Part shown: positions 21,225 to 33,600 of the stretch, piece after piece | Numbering within the stretch: the first letter of the stretch is position 1 | Layout: each line of letters opens with the position of its first letter | NCBI RefSeq assembly: GCF_963678635.1 | Contig: NC_087062.1 | Location: 32,895,651 to 32,959,650, forward strand | Length of the DNA: 64,000 nucleotides | Origin: Symsagittifera roscoffensis | Taxonomy: Eukaryota > Xenacoelomorpha > Acoela > Convolutidae | Reading direction: 5' to 3' | Made by a program: the position numbers and the translations under genes | The notes under the pieces: model-generated | The model's input: only the letters and a program-made list of their open reading frames with translations | What the model was told of the DNA's origin: nothing | Databases searched by the model: none

Positions 21225-21533
21225 AGTGACAAAGTACCATTAATTTAACTAAAACAAAAGTTTTCAATATTTCTTGGTCTTTTTCAAGATGTGGAAATAA
21301 GGTCAAAGTAATTATTGAGAGTATTTAAAATTATGTTAATATATTTAACAAATCAAAAATCTAAGAGCACTGAAAGACCGCCTAGCTCAACTATGCTTAG
21401 TTTTTTTTGAGCCAACTGAAAATAGCTAAACTTAGAACTGCATTTTTTGGAGATGCAATCATATATGCCAGCATTTTATCTTAAAAAACGGACTCTGCCG
21501 AAATAAGTGCTACATGTTCGATAAAACTCAAAC
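21225..21533. other. Sequence upstream of the RMC1 start
   Basis: AT-rich, with no recognisable promoter motif or upstream exon. The 5' untranslated region and promoter of RMC1 should lie here or just beyond. A hAT-like element begins about 310 bp upstream of the start codon. Confidence 0.35.
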
Positions 21534-21938
21534 TAGTAGCGGATTTAGGGGAAGGGGGGACGCCCCCCTCTTACTCTCTCTCAGGGATTCGACCCCCTGC
21601 CGACCCAAAGGGTTCCCCCTTTGTACTATTTCGAGATGTCAACTTTTGACTGACTGACCTTAAAATTTTTCTAAAGGCGCCAATCTGTACTAATTTTGAG
21701 AGCGCGCGCCCAAAAAAAGGGATTTTTTGGGTCAAAATTTTCCGAAAAAAGGACTAAAAAGAACTTTTTGGCCTGTTTTTTCAAAAATTTGCCAGCGGTG
21801 CAGAAAATTCGGTTAAATTAGGGTCTTTATACTGATTTCGGAGAGCTCAGAAAATCAATTTGGTCAGAAAATCAACTAAAAAATTTTTTTTTTGAAAAAC
21901 CTCCCCTCCCCCTCGAGAAATTCTTAGATCCGCGCCTG
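21534..21938. mobile_element. hAT-like non-autonomous element, copy 2
   Basis: A 405-bp relative of 964-1363. The flanking 8-bp duplications are actcaaac (21526-21533) and aatcaaac (21939-21946), matching at 7 of 8 positions. The left end is decayed (tagtagcgg instead of caggggcgg) and the right end is ccgcgcctg. It has no coding sequence. Confidence 0.8.
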
Positions 21939-21946
21939 AATCAAAC

Positions 21947-23094
21947 AATAAGGTTCTTCAAGAGTAACCACGATCAATCATCTACACAAAGGCGAAGCTG
22001 AGTCACTAGCGACACAAAATAAAATTCCAAAATAAAAAACATTGAGTCTCAAACGAAAAGTGAAAAACTAGAAAACAATCGTAGGCTGTTATTAGAACCA
22101 ATTACCTAGAACATTCGGACTACACAAACTCCATTGATTTCCTTTTCATAAAAATAAGATCAAAACGCTCAGAAAAAAACTTTGGTAGAAAAAACGAGAT
22201 CCAAAAATTCCTAAATGTACACAAAGCGTTGCTGGAAATCTTGCAAGCAAACAACCGGCATATCCTACGCAAAAAAAGCTAAAAACATCAACAGGAACAT
22301 CAAATTGAAAGAAAAAATTTAAAAGAAAAAACAACAAAAATGAATGCTAAAAATTCAAACAACTTCAAATAAAACATGAGAAAATCTGAAAAAACCTTCA
22401 AGACTTGTAAAAATAACCCAATTACATCAATCTTATCAAATTTGAATTTGATAGTCAATGTTAAGAGAGATGGATCACAAAAAAAAGATAAGACAAAAAG
22501 GCCCCTGCAGGAAATACAAACAAAAACAAAAATTCATTTTCCTTAAAATTCTAGCCAGAAAGAACCATACTCCTAAGTCTCTCTCGACAGTCGCCAAATA
22601 TATTTGTACACAAAACAGTCAAATCAAAAACGAAAGTTTAAAAAATGTGGATTTTTTTTCGAACAAATTTTGACATATGAAAACAATACGCTATGCCATC
22701 AATTTGAATCGCTTTCAAACAAAACTGCGCGATCATTGAACAAACCATAAAATTTAAGTTAAAACTTATTCCACACAATTTACCATAAAAAAATTAAATC
22801 AGAAACCTTGCAACCGCAAAAAAAATTAATGAACTTTTTGTTTCAACAGGATTTCGTTTCTATCAAAAGTTTGTGGCATGTATAAAAACGAGAAAACCAT
22901 GAAACATTTTAACCTCTTGAAAAACGAGAAAAAAAGTATCAATAAATAACAAATAAAACATCCAGCCAGTAATCAACCATTTAGTCGACAAAAAATCAAT
23001 TTATATCTCAAAAATTTTTGCGATCCAGAGAGGAGCATGAACATTATGTTCTTTTGAAACTACTCTAAACATTAACTCAAAACATCTACTCAAG
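21947..23094. other. Intergenic AT-rich sequence
   Basis: It contains one weak ggcgaagctgagtcactagc repeat (21983-22010). Short frames of 60-70 codons on both strands are lysine- and phenylalanine-rich and look random. Confidence 0.4.
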
Positions 23095-24060
23095 GTCATT
23101 AAGCCAATTAAATATAAGCCGAAATCATAAGGGCAGAATAAAATTTTCAGCGAAAAAATATATAAAAGTCAAGATTGGTAAAACTACAGACAGCAGTACA
23201 TAAGTAAAAACACTAGAAACCCATACAATGCATAATTCATACAGCAAAAAAAAAAACATTTCTATGATGTTGCAATTAAGCCAACAAAACATAAGCCGAC
23301 AAACAATGAGCTGATATTTTTTTCAGACCGAATATTTCATTTTGAAAAAAGAAACAGTTCCGTCAGATTCGACCCCAGGACCTTTGCCGTCCCAGACATA
23401 TTAGTTATCTCACGATCAAGTGTGCCAGGGACGCATAGAAATTTGAATTCATTATGAGCTAAACCTAAAGTTAAAAACGGGAAAAAGTCTAGTACCCGAT
23501 TGCAATAACCTTGCTGATAGCAACGGTATACATACTTGTAAATCATGAAAGCTCATTTGCAAACTCAACCCAGGCCAAATGAAAGGAAAAATTGAATAAT
23601 ATTTACCAATTTTTCTATAATCATAATTTAAAAATCAGGTAATTTATGGCATAAGGCCCGGTCCCCTTCACCAATATCTCAAAAACGCAAAAACTCAATT
23701 ATCTTCACCAACAGTAATAATTCAAAATGACTTCCAACTTTAGTACAGACGAATTCTAATTTTACTTAACCTAGAAATTACAGGCCTATTAAGACCAGGC
23801 CTACAAAAAAAAGAAGCATCGACGATAGTCCTAAATTAAATTTTAAGCAGAAAAAAATTCATTTTCGAACAAGTACAGATACTGCACGGGCTTGAACATC
23901 GGATCTTTGTCGTCCCAAGCATTAATTTTATCACAGCTCAAGGTATCAAATGATTCTGTGTTTCGGCTGGACAAGATGTTTACCGGGATAAAAGTAAAGT
24001 TGCGATTTGATAGAGGTTGCAAATCGCTAGCGTAATAATTGTGAATCTTGTAACAATTTT
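23095..24060. repeat. Cluster of partial family B and stem-loop repeats
   Basis: It includes aagccgaaatcataagggca (about 23117), aagccgacaaacaatgagct, a tRNA-like stretch at 23364-23440 (minus strand gggtcgaatctg box), and stem-loop ends near 23477-23528 and 24000-24045. All are fragments of the same dispersed families. Confidence 0.5.
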
Positions 24061-24439
24061 ATTTACAAACAACTTGTATCGTCATGAGACGGCGTATTTT
24101 GGCAAAGCAATATAAAACAAGAAATGAAATTGAAATCTTGCCCGTAAACCTAAGCACTTCTTCGAACACGCACAAAACACTAACAAGAGAAAGGATTATA
24201 AATTAGACACAGAGACCAAGCTGTGCTTCGCAAACACAAGCGAGGAAAATACAAAAAAGAACTCCAAAAAAGGCAAAAAGAAAAAATTAGAAGTACACCT
24301 TGAGAAACAAATTTTAGTGCGATTAGAAGTAACAGATTTTCACAATTGGTCCACGACCGCTTGTAATATTACTATCAAAAAGCTGCCACAGTTTCTATCG
24401 AAATGGCAATGCTCCGCAGCAAAAATTTCACTAAAAAAT

Positions 24440-24640
24440 AAAACTATTGGAACTTTCCGGCTTTGAATCTTCGACCTCTTGATTAGGAATTTACGTCCTC
24501 GCATCTGCGCTACTGTCGCTTGGAAGTAAACAAGTGGCCCAGCTAATGTTGGATTCAATTGATTTAAAATTGTTAATGAGATTCGAACCTGCGACCCGGA
24601 GATTGAAAGTCTCACACACTAACCACTCAGGACAATGTGA
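24440..24640 (-). repeat. Two adjacent tRNA-like SINE heads
   Basis: On the minus strand, 24582-24634 carries GTTAGTGTGTGAGACT and GGTTCGAATC boxes like those at 9450 and 18905. A second, different head (24440-24525) carries AGTAGCGCAGATGCGAGG and an AGATTCAAAGCC B-box-like run. Neither has an acceptor stem that pairs. Confidence 0.5.
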
Positions 24641-25829
24641 GTTTGAATAACTATCACCGTCAGAATCAGCAGGTTAGTTTTTGAAAGAGAAGGAATGAGT
24701 TTGCAAAAAAAATGGCAAAATATCATAAGTTTGACATTTTCTAGCGCCATTTTTTTTGCAAAACGCCGGGCATACCCACTTGCGCAGGTAAAAATCTCAT
24801 AACTAATTTTTTTTTTGGTTAAACCCTCCATCTCCAATTTGTTTAAGTAGTTTTTTAAGAATGAACGAACTTTCAAAACAACAAAATGGGCTTGTTTGAG
24901 GCCATAATCTATTTAAACGGAATTAAGGGAATAGCCGCTAAAAAAAGGAAGATTTCCATCATTTGTTCAATTGAATGAAAGTCCATCTCATATTTGTGGT
25001 TGATATTTGAGAAAATGAACAAATCACAACAAATAGGTCAAAATTCCCTCTACTGAAAATTTCGAAGGCCGTAAAACGTAGAATAAAATGAAAAGAATCT
25101 CGCTAAAAATGCAGGCACATAGAAGAACAGCTGGTTTTTCCGTTAATATCTTGTTTTTGAAAGTAGTTTTTGAGAAAAACTGAAATTTCTGCGAAAATTG
25201 TTTTCCAAATCTTTGCAAAAAAAAAACAAAAAAACCCATACATTTTCATTATACCTCTTTCTTTTAAACAGGAACTTTTACTGGCCAAAAAAGTGGCAGC
25301 ATATGCTTTTAAATTGCTTATGCCTAAACAGGCTTACATTACTAAGTTACATATGATTAAATTGAAATATACCAAAAGTGCCACCAAATGAGCACTTCTA
25401 TTTGCGACTTAGGTTAGAAAAAAATCTTCGTAATAATACACTTCGCTAGTGTAAACAAAATTTACAGAAGACTACCGAAAAAGATTTTCCGCAAGATTTG
25501 AACTACTAAGCTGAAACTTAGAACTCACCTGAAAAAAAAATAAACACAGAAGACGCGACAAGACGCTTCGCACCAATTGCGATGCAACACCAAACATAGC
25601 ATGGCAAGCTGAAAGCTGATGAAACAAAAATCAAACGTAAGCCGTCGAGTCGAAAACATTTCTCAATTGTCGGAAAAACTAGATCTAACAAAATTTCATG
25701 TTTGTTTCGAATCAATTTGAATTAAGTTCATTTTGAAAAAACATGCCAAGTAGGACAATTTAATTTTAGACAATTACTGGATGAAAACTAATGAAGTGGT
25801 AACACAGTCATAAATACTTGAGGGGCTAC
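24641..25829. other. Intergenic AT-rich sequence
   Basis: It holds a member of the gcgacttaggttagaaaaaa..cttcgctagtgtaaacaaaatt repeat at 25405-25460 and a gacgcttcgcaccaattgcg fragment at 25562-25585. No gene was recognised. Confidence 0.4.
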
Positions 25830-26345
25830 CCATTGAGCCGAAAACAAACTGTTTTCACAAAAATCTCAAAAATAAAAATTTGATGTTGCTCCCAAAGCAT
25901 AATTACAGAATTATTAAATTACAAATTAAAATCGAAAATAAACTGCAGAAAAGCTCTAAATATTATCGTTGTTTAACAGAACTACAGATTCGGGTATGTC
26001 AAGCAAGGGTAGTAAACAGATTTGTTTTAGAGCAGATTGAGCAATTGAAGACATACAAGGCCGAAGCTACGCCTTATAGATTTATAATCCACGGTGTGGC
26101 AACTAACACAAAACATAAGCATTCAAACTAAAATTCGGACAATCAATTTCTCACGGATAAATTTTTCAATTTCATACAAACTGAAAAAAACAAGGCCCAA
26201 CGGGGACGCACAGGGTGCATAGGCAACGGCCATGACGGGACGTCCACGGTGCAAAGGCAATCGCATTAGCTCTAGGCCCAGTGGGAAGGAGTCTCGAAGT
26301 TAATAAGGTTCACTAATAAGGCAACTTATTACCGATTTGTAACGG
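25830..26345. repeat. Dispersed repeat family B copy
   Basis: It starts cccattgagccgaaaacaaa and ends ggttcactaataaggcaact, as at 8455-8995. The terminal stem-loop part is missing. The short plus-strand open frame at 25880-26131 lies within the repeat and is not supported as a gene. Confidence 0.6.
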
Positions 26346-26559
26346 AAGTTGCTTAATGTAAAAAGAAAAAAATGATCAACAGTCTGAGCTTCAAAAACAT
26401 ATGGTAGTTTTTCTAATGCTGAAAAAAACGTAAACGTTGCATGTTTTTGATACCATTTGGCTTTTTATAAGTCAAATCTATATGCCCTAAATTTCAAAAC
26501 ATGATAACTGGACGTCCCGGAACTTTTCAGTACAGCTCGAGTCGCATTTATATGCAAGT

Positions 26560-27365
26560 AGCGTGTAACGCATCTCCGGTGTTTCGAACTTTCAGCAACT
26601 CATAAAAACCGCATGTATTGGAAATAAGATCTGAATCCTTTAACTGTACTCAGACAGCAGCCAATTACAGGGCTGGTAATTTCAAATTTTGTAGTTTGTT
26701 TAATTCAAAATTTGAAACAGCATAAAGTTTTTTATATCCAAGTTTTTTAAAAGCCTTTAAAATATATTAAGAAACTTTACTACTTGCAAACTAAAACGTC
26801 ACATCTTGAGAAACTTCAAACTTCTGAAAAATTTTTGAAAAATCACAAAGACGTGCTATCTGAAAAACTAAAAAGATCTGAGAGTCATATTTGGAGGCAA
26901 GATTTGCAACCCCTGTGAGTACTCTGACAGTCCCCATTTACAGGGTTGGGAATTTCAAGTTTTGTAAATTACTTGGTAATTTGAGTTTTCTGAAATTTTT
27001 TGAAAAAATGACAAAAACCGTCGTATCTCGTACCCTAAAAGGATTTGGGATTGCATAACTGGAGGCCGAATTTGCTACCCCTGTGGAAATGGTGACAGCA
27101 TCCCACTATTAGGCTCTTCATTTTAAACTCGGTAAATAAACTCTGAATTCAAAGTGGATACTCAACTGAATTTTAAAAAAAACCACTGCAATATACGGTA
27201 TAGCTTAGTGGAAAAATTCTTTCGTTAAACGTGCAAAAAACACGTTGAAAAAGCATTAACGTGCCCAGATAGTGAAGCCCGCATTTAAATATACAAAAAT
27301 AGATGGGTAGATAGATAAATCGATAGATAGTTAGTTAGATAGATAGATAGATAGATAGATAGATG

Positions 27366-27440
<75 letters not shown>

Positions 27441-28990
27441 ATAGATAGATAGAAATTAAAATAATTCAGAGTGCTACCTTATTTTATGCAAACAAGAAAT
27501 TAATCTAAACTAGCTTGTAACGCACCTCCGGTGTTTCTAAATTTTGAAAACTCATAAAAACGGCATATTTTGGAAATAAGATCTGATAAATCTGAGTGTA
27601 CTCTGACAGCACCCAAATTTTTTTTTCAAGTTTTTCTTATTTCAAATTCTGCAAAAATCAAAAAAAGTCGTTTCTCGGAAACGAAAGGCGCTTTTGGAAA
27701 AAATTGGAGGCAAGATTTGCAACCACGGAGAAGCACCTGAGAGTATAAAACTTGCTGAGAACTTCGAATTTTAGTTTTTTTTTTAATTCAAGTTTTTTGA
27801 AAAACATTGAGAAAAAGTCACATCTTGGAGGCTACAAGGATTTCATTACATTTGGAGGAAAAAATTACAACTTCTAAGGTTACCCTGACAGCACCCAGCT
27901 ACAGGGTTTTGAATTTTAAATTTCGTCATATCATAGAAAGTGAAGGATTTGAGCATCCATATTTGAAGGCAGGTTTCGCAAAGCCTGATAGTATCCTGAC
28001 AATAAAGTTGTCTCACAATAAGGTGCGATATTTCAAAATTAGTGAAGTATCTCACAAGTAAGCTATTTAAATTTTTTGTAAATCATAATAAAACGTCCAA
28101 TCTCGGAAACGAGAAAGTATTTGAGCAGTGGAATTTGGACGCAAGATCCGTAACCCCTGAGAGTATTCTCACAGTAGGTAAATAGTTTTAAAAAAAAATT
28201 TTTGAAGTTTTTTAAATCCCAATCATTGTCTTGAAAATTACAATGATTTGAGCAGTCATACTTGAAGTCAAATTTCACAACCTCTGAGACTACTCTGACG
28301 ACGCCACACTATTGAGATGGGAACCTCAAATTTTGGGAACTTCGTTTTTTTTTAAATCTAAGTTCTTTGAAAAATTTTAAGACATGAAAAATGCCACATC
28401 TCGGAAATATTTGAGCAGTCGAATTTGGACGCAAAAATTGCAACTCCTGAGAGTACCCTCACAGTAACCAACGAAATGGGTTGGGAATTTCAAATTTTCA
28501 GAAATTTTCTAAATTTAAGTTTTCTAAACAGTTTTTGAGCAGTTTCTCGAAAACTACAAGGATGAACAGTATTATTTAGAGGCAAGATTCGCAATCCCTG
28601 ATAATACCTGGACAGCACCCAACTACAGGGTTGGGAAATAATTCGTCGTATCTCCTTAACTAAAAAAAATTTGGGCATTCATAACTAGAGGCCAAATTTT
28701 CTGAAATAATCGTCGTATCTCCTAAACTTAAAAAAAAGATTTGTGGATTCATAATTAGAGGCCAAATTCGACACCCCTGGGGAAATCCACTATTGAGTTG
28801 CTAATTTAAAACTCAAAGAACTAAAGACTGAATTGAAATTGGAAAATTGAAAAATTCTTAACCATTGCAATATACGATTTAGCTTTAACGTGAATAAATT
28901 CTTACGTTAAACATGCAAAAACAATACGTTGAAAACACTTAAACATGGCTAGATAGTGAATGAAACCCGCATTAAATATATAAAAGATAA
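26560..28990. repeat. Subrepeat-rich block with two related ~0.75 and ~1.5-kb units
   Basis: Unit 1 (about 26560-27300) and unit 2 (about 27510-28990) begin alike (tgtaacgca.ctccggtgtt) and end alike (ttgcaatatacg, then gctagatagtgaa or ccagatagtgaa and cccgcat). Inside, a phrase ctgacagcacccaactacag plus ggttgggaatttcaaatttt and ggaggcaagatttgcaaccc recurs about a dozen times every 110-280 bp. No open frame spans the repeats. It is probably a satellite-like or mobile unit with internal subrepeats. Confidence 0.65.
27300..27453. repeat. (GATA)n microsatellite
   Basis: About 150 bp of GATA repeats with a few interruptions, placed between the two units of the surrounding repeat block. Confidence 0.95.
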
Positions 28991-30140
28991 TAGAATCTTT
29001 CTCATCAATAGTCATTGTGTAATAATAGATCGCTTTCCGAATTGAAAAACAGAACTTACTGAAGAAAAATTGCTTCCGGATGAACAAAAAATATTGCGAC
29101 CAGACGCGCTTATATTAAGGGGGATTAGGGGCTAGGGATTTTAGCAACCGGTTTTTTTAGCAGACTCAGAACCATTATAAAGTGTGATAGCAAACTTCAA
29201 ACATGGAATTGGCAATTAGCGACCGCTTGCTCTGCGGCGCTTCAATTCAACACGAGTGTTATTGTGCGCCTAAATCTTTGTTTTGCCGCTAATCTAGACT
29301 TGTTTTTTTTTGAAGTTGATAGTTTTGTTGAAAAATTGTGAGATAAGTGACTTAATTTGGGAAATTTGGCCCCAGACTGAGTGTCTTATTGAGTCTGTCA
29401 ATCAATCATCCATAACTTTATTACGTTAGTCTGCTGAAAGACTCATTATTTACTTTTTATACTAAAAGATTGGTCTGCTAACGATCGATCCCCAGCTGCA
29501 CTTCACAAACAAAGGCAAACAATGGCAAAAAGGACCTTTAATAATCCGAAAAATATTAAACAAAAAACGCTTTGATGTAATCTCAGAATTCACACAGAAG
29601 AGAAGCGGAGCCCTTTATTAAATGGCACATAAGTTATTACAACATTTCTAGTTTTGACAATTCTGTGAACCAAGTGATTTACCGAAAACAACCCGTGAAT
29701 GTGAAGTGCCCGGTTGCAACTCCATCTCTTATCGCAAGGGTAATAAGAAATATATTTGATAAATATCTATTTCAAAATGAATATCTGATACAACGAAAAT
29801 AAAATATTACTCTTCAAACAACGAAAAACGAGGCGACTACGCCGATAACACATGAGCCGATCAAATCGAAGTGAAACTGGTAAAAGCAAAATCGGAACCA
29901 GTATCAAAAAAACTTGATAGATATTTATAGATAGAATAGATAAAACAGATATTTGAAAAACAAACGTGCTCAAAAGACAATTTTAGGAGTAAAAAAGTAT
30001 GTTTTTCTGGAAGTCTGAGGAAACTAGTCCTATTATAATAAATTTAAGCCTGAGAAAATGTCTAGTACCAGTTGCAATACCCTTGATAGTCGCAAGGGCA
30101 ATAAATACGAACGTATTTAAAACAATTCTACGCCCAATGC
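28991..30140. other. Intergenic repeat fragments
   Basis: It contains two stem-loop repeat ends (about 29685-29752 and 30040-30106, with ttgcaatacccttg..cgcaaggg). Between them is a short agagaagcggagcccttt fragment. No gene is seen. The 30060-30106 stem-loop lies immediately upstream of the LINE. Confidence 0.45.
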
Positions 30141-30158
30141 TACACCAATGTTGACAAT

Positions 30159-30722
30159 ATGTACAACGAACTTCAAGACTACTTAGCCGACTTGATAGAC
30201 ACTCACATCCCAAAAAGAACCAGATATCGTCAATCGCTACCACCTTGGATTACACCGAGTACATCACATCAGATGAAAATGCTCAACACGCAAAAGAGGT
30301 TACTCGAAAAACGACCAACTAGCTACCGAAAAAATAAGGTCCTCAAACTAGATAGCCGAATCACTGAATTATGTGAACATGATCGAATCTCATACCAAGA
30401 AAAAATTTTTGGTTCAAGAAATTGTGGTCAAATTTACAAGCACCTTAAGCATATCAATAGAGCCTCGAACATCCCGAAAACGAAGTTCAAAGACAAAATG
30501 ACATCAATTCCAGAAGAAAAGGTAGAAATGTTTAACACATTTTTTCACTCAGTGTTTTCAGCCAAAGAGAACTACAACTTCCTTGATATAAAGTGCGAAT
30601 CACCAACTCTAACAAACTTCAGCGTTTCAAACAAAACAATAAGTAATATTCTGGCAAATATACACTACAAAAACTGGTCTACCTCCCGGGTTTTACCAAC
30701 GATGCGGCAAACAAATGAGTAA
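30159..30722 (+). pseudogene. LINE ORF2 linker segment
   Basis: A 187-codon open frame covering the region between endonuclease and polymerase (LPPWITPSTSHQMK.. to ..FNTFFHSVFSAKENY). It is interrupted by a frameshift near 30700, after which the polymerase continues in another frame (NKLFKNIKRIRKMPTSWK). Confidence 0.75.
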
Positions 30723-30862
30723 TATACTCAATAAGCTTTTCAAGAATATTAAACGCATACGCAAAATGCCAACGAGTTGGAAAACAGCGGCTGTAACAAC
30801 CATTCACAAAAAGAACGACCCAAAAGACGTTGAAAACTATCGCCCAATCTCACTTCTAAACA

Positions 30863-31360
30863 TTGACAGCAAAATCTTTGAAAAATGCAGGTAATCTCCA
30901 CTCTACGAGCACTTTAAAGACCATCTTTCATAAACCAACACGGTTTTGTGAAGAAACGCGCTACGTTATGAGCAACATGCTCCAATTCCTAAATCGAATC
31001 TACAAAGCCCTGGATGCAAATCCCCATGATGAGATCATTGCTTTCTATGCTGATTTCTCCAAGGCCTTCGATAAAGTCCCCCACAAGTTATTACTCCGAA
31101 AATTGAGTGATATTGGTGTAGGTGGATGCCTACTCGAACTCATCTACGACTACCTCAGAAACCGAAGGCAATTTGTTCGGGTTGATTTCTACACATCCAC
31201 CTTCCTCGAAATAACCAGCGGGGTACCCCAAGGTTCACTCCTGGGCCCACTCCTGTTCTGTGTTTTTATAAATGATCTCCCTGAAGTCCTACGCTTCAGT
31301 GACCCCGCAATATTTGCTGACGATCTAAAAAATACTATCTGTTGGACGCAAACAAGGTGA
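30863..31360 (+). pseudogene. LINE reverse transcriptase palm segment
   Basis: From about residue 35 onward the frame encodes fingers and palm: FYADFSKAFDKVPHKLLL, then SGVPQGSLLGP, then IFADD with both catalytic aspartates intact. The first roughly 30 codons are out of frame with the element. It ends at a premature stop just after the FADD block. Confidence 0.85.
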
Positions 31361-31472
31361 AATACAACTTGACTTAAACAAAATCGAAGATTGGGTTAGA
31401 CAAAACAACAAGGAACTGGCATTCGAAAAATGCGCTCAAATAACCTTCAGAGGTGTTGATATAAATTTATTT

Positions 31473-32266
31473 TTGAACGGAAATCGTGTACCTCAGCCAA
31501 AATCTATAAAAGATCTGGGTATTCACATGTTAGGAGATCTTAGTTGGAGCACTCATCTAACCGAACGATTAAAGAAAGCAAACAAATTACTATACAGTCT
31601 AAGACGAAATGTAGCATATAACGTCAACACCTTTGTAAAACTAGGTCTCTACAAATCAATATTACTACCAGTCCTAACCTACGCCTGTCACTATGCGAAC
31701 TTTCTGAGAAAAGACCTACAAACACTTGAATTTTTTCAAAAGAAAGTAGTTGAGTGGATATGTGGAAAACACTGCCAAAAATACACTGATCAACTTAGAA
31801 TGCTCAACATTTTACCTCTGCCAATGTTCCTACAGATCAATGACTTACTTTTGCTTTCAAAACTCTGCACTGACTACGAACACCACAGCATCCCACTTTC
31901 CACAGCTAACAATACCCTAGACCGACGATTAGAGCCCTTGAAATTACCCAAAACTCGAACAGAAAACGCAGGGGAGAATTCGTTTTTCGTACAACCAGAG
32001 TTGCAAATAGAATTGATCATTTAGTCAATTTCAGGATAGAACAGGGACTCAAACAGCGCATCACAACTCTTATGTGGAAATTCTACAGTGAAAAACACAG
32101 TACCCTCAACCTCTGCACTTGGCAGATATGCTGCGACTGCACAACGTGCAAAAATAACTGGACAATATTAGAAACTCTGTGGAAGAAGTTCCCACCAGTA
32201 TTCTACTGGAAAGCCACAACAACAATTCTAATTTCGGAGAAAATGCCTCACGTTGAAGCTCACTAA
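31473..32266 (+). pseudogene. LINE thumb and C-terminal segments
   Basis: 31473-32024 encodes the thumb region (KDLGIHMLGDLSWSTHL, LPVLTYACHYAN). After a frameshift, 32072-32266 encodes the C-terminus MWKFYSEKH..CTWQICCDCTTC. The order matches the minus-strand copy at 48149-48844. Confidence 0.78.
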
Positions 32267-32270
32267 ATTT

Positions 32271-33239
32271 CAAGACTTTTATTTGCTCAAATTGTTTCGT
32301 AACACTAGCCAAAATAGAGAAAACTGCATTAATAGGTTTTTTCACCTGGGAAATCTAAAAACTATTTTCCTCGTTCAAACCTTCAAGTAATTTCATGTTT
32401 TTCGCTTTTTTAATTGAAGAGCGTAAATTGCTTTTCTATCAGCAAATGAATTTCTGGAAAAAAAAATTATCAGTTCCTACATGAAGGTCCTACATAAAGT
32501 CTTAAAAAATGAGCCAAATAATAAAAACCATTTGGTGTAAAAATGTAATAAACCACAAACTTTTTTAATATGAAGGACACCATGAATATGAAGAAATTTC
32601 TGACAAATTACCCTATCATTATCTTCCGATAATAAGTGAGAATTATCCTGAATGTGTTAAGCTTATCATGGTAATTTAACGTTGCTTCCAATCAACCAAG
32701 TAGGTTATTTCAATCCAAAACGAACTAAACCGAACTCAGCCATTCAAATACATCCACTCCAATTTAGCAAGTTCAATACGCAACCAAATGGTTAATTGTC
32801 AATTAAAAGATGCAATTTTAGCACAAAAAATGTTGTTACTGAGTATTCTTTTTTCAAAAAATTGTCATGGAATAGATTATCTCAAGAAAAAAACAATCAT
32901 TTTCTAGTTGTTGAGATAACTTATAAACGACATCGCGATTCAAAAGACTAACAGTTTCATGAAAATGTATAATAAGACTAAGTTTTAAAATTATAAAAAC
33001 GCTCCGAATCGAGTTTCTTAAAACATCATCCAAATAGCCTAAATAAAAAGCTTATTTATTTTTAAAACGCTCAAAAAAGCTAAAAAGTTTGCTTAAATCA
33101 TGATCAGTTTCAATCAGGAGGATGCATTGCAGTCAGTAGCGGAAGTTAAGGATGTATTGCAGGCAGTAGCGGATGGGGAAAATTTTATGTTTTTATGTGG
33201 GAAAATTTTGATGTCCACCTTACCACCATTTTAAAACAC
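32271..33239. other. Intergenic sequence, nothing recognised
   Basis: AT-rich. It has a small tandem echo gatgcattgcagtcagtagc / gatgtattgcaggcagtagc at 33120-33170. No gene or clear repeat family was seen otherwise. Confidence 0.4.
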
Positions 33240-33600
33240 TGCCAAAACAGTTAACATGAACACAAATAACCGAAAAAAAACTTACTTGTTCTTTGAAAAA
33301 CCTCAACTTTTGAATTTCAAAGAAAAAAATCAGATGTTCCTAAATCTCTTTGAACTTCTAGAACTAATTATGATTGACACTTTTCTTGATAACATTAACG
33401 AAATTTGAGAAAATTGGATCAATAGGTTAACTTTTTTATTTCGTTGGAAAATAGATTATTTAAATCAATTTTCGAAACTAGAAGCCGGTAACGCTTTTCG
33501 TGGCCTTTTAACTTTCGTTGTTCGACAGTGGAGTTTGCCTTCCTTTTAACAAAAAAATAAACTGAACTTAAAAACTACGTTCATTGACTCTAAATAACGG
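33240..33600. repeat. Dispersed repeat family A copy
   Basis: Shares ttatgattgacacttttct, gagaaaattggatcaatag and gaaactagaagccggtaac with the copies at 5165 and 14380. Non-coding. Confidence 0.6.

Larger units (their letters stand above)
30150..32270 (+). mobile_element. 5'-truncated CR1/Jockey-like non-LTR retrotransposon
   Basis: About 2.1 kb covering the linker, reverse transcriptase, thumb and cysteine-bearing C-terminus of a LINE ORF2. The apurinic endonuclease is absent, so the copy is 5' truncated. Motifs in order are ENYRPISLLNIDSKIFEK, FYADFSKAFDKVPHKLLL, SGVPQGSLLGPLLF, IFADD (31313-31324) and CTWQICCDCTTC at the end. At least three frameshifts or stops break it (about 30700, 30895 and 31360). 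The C-terminal CTW..C.C..C pattern also occurs in the 48-kb copy. No polyA tail or target duplication was identified. Confidence 0.88.
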
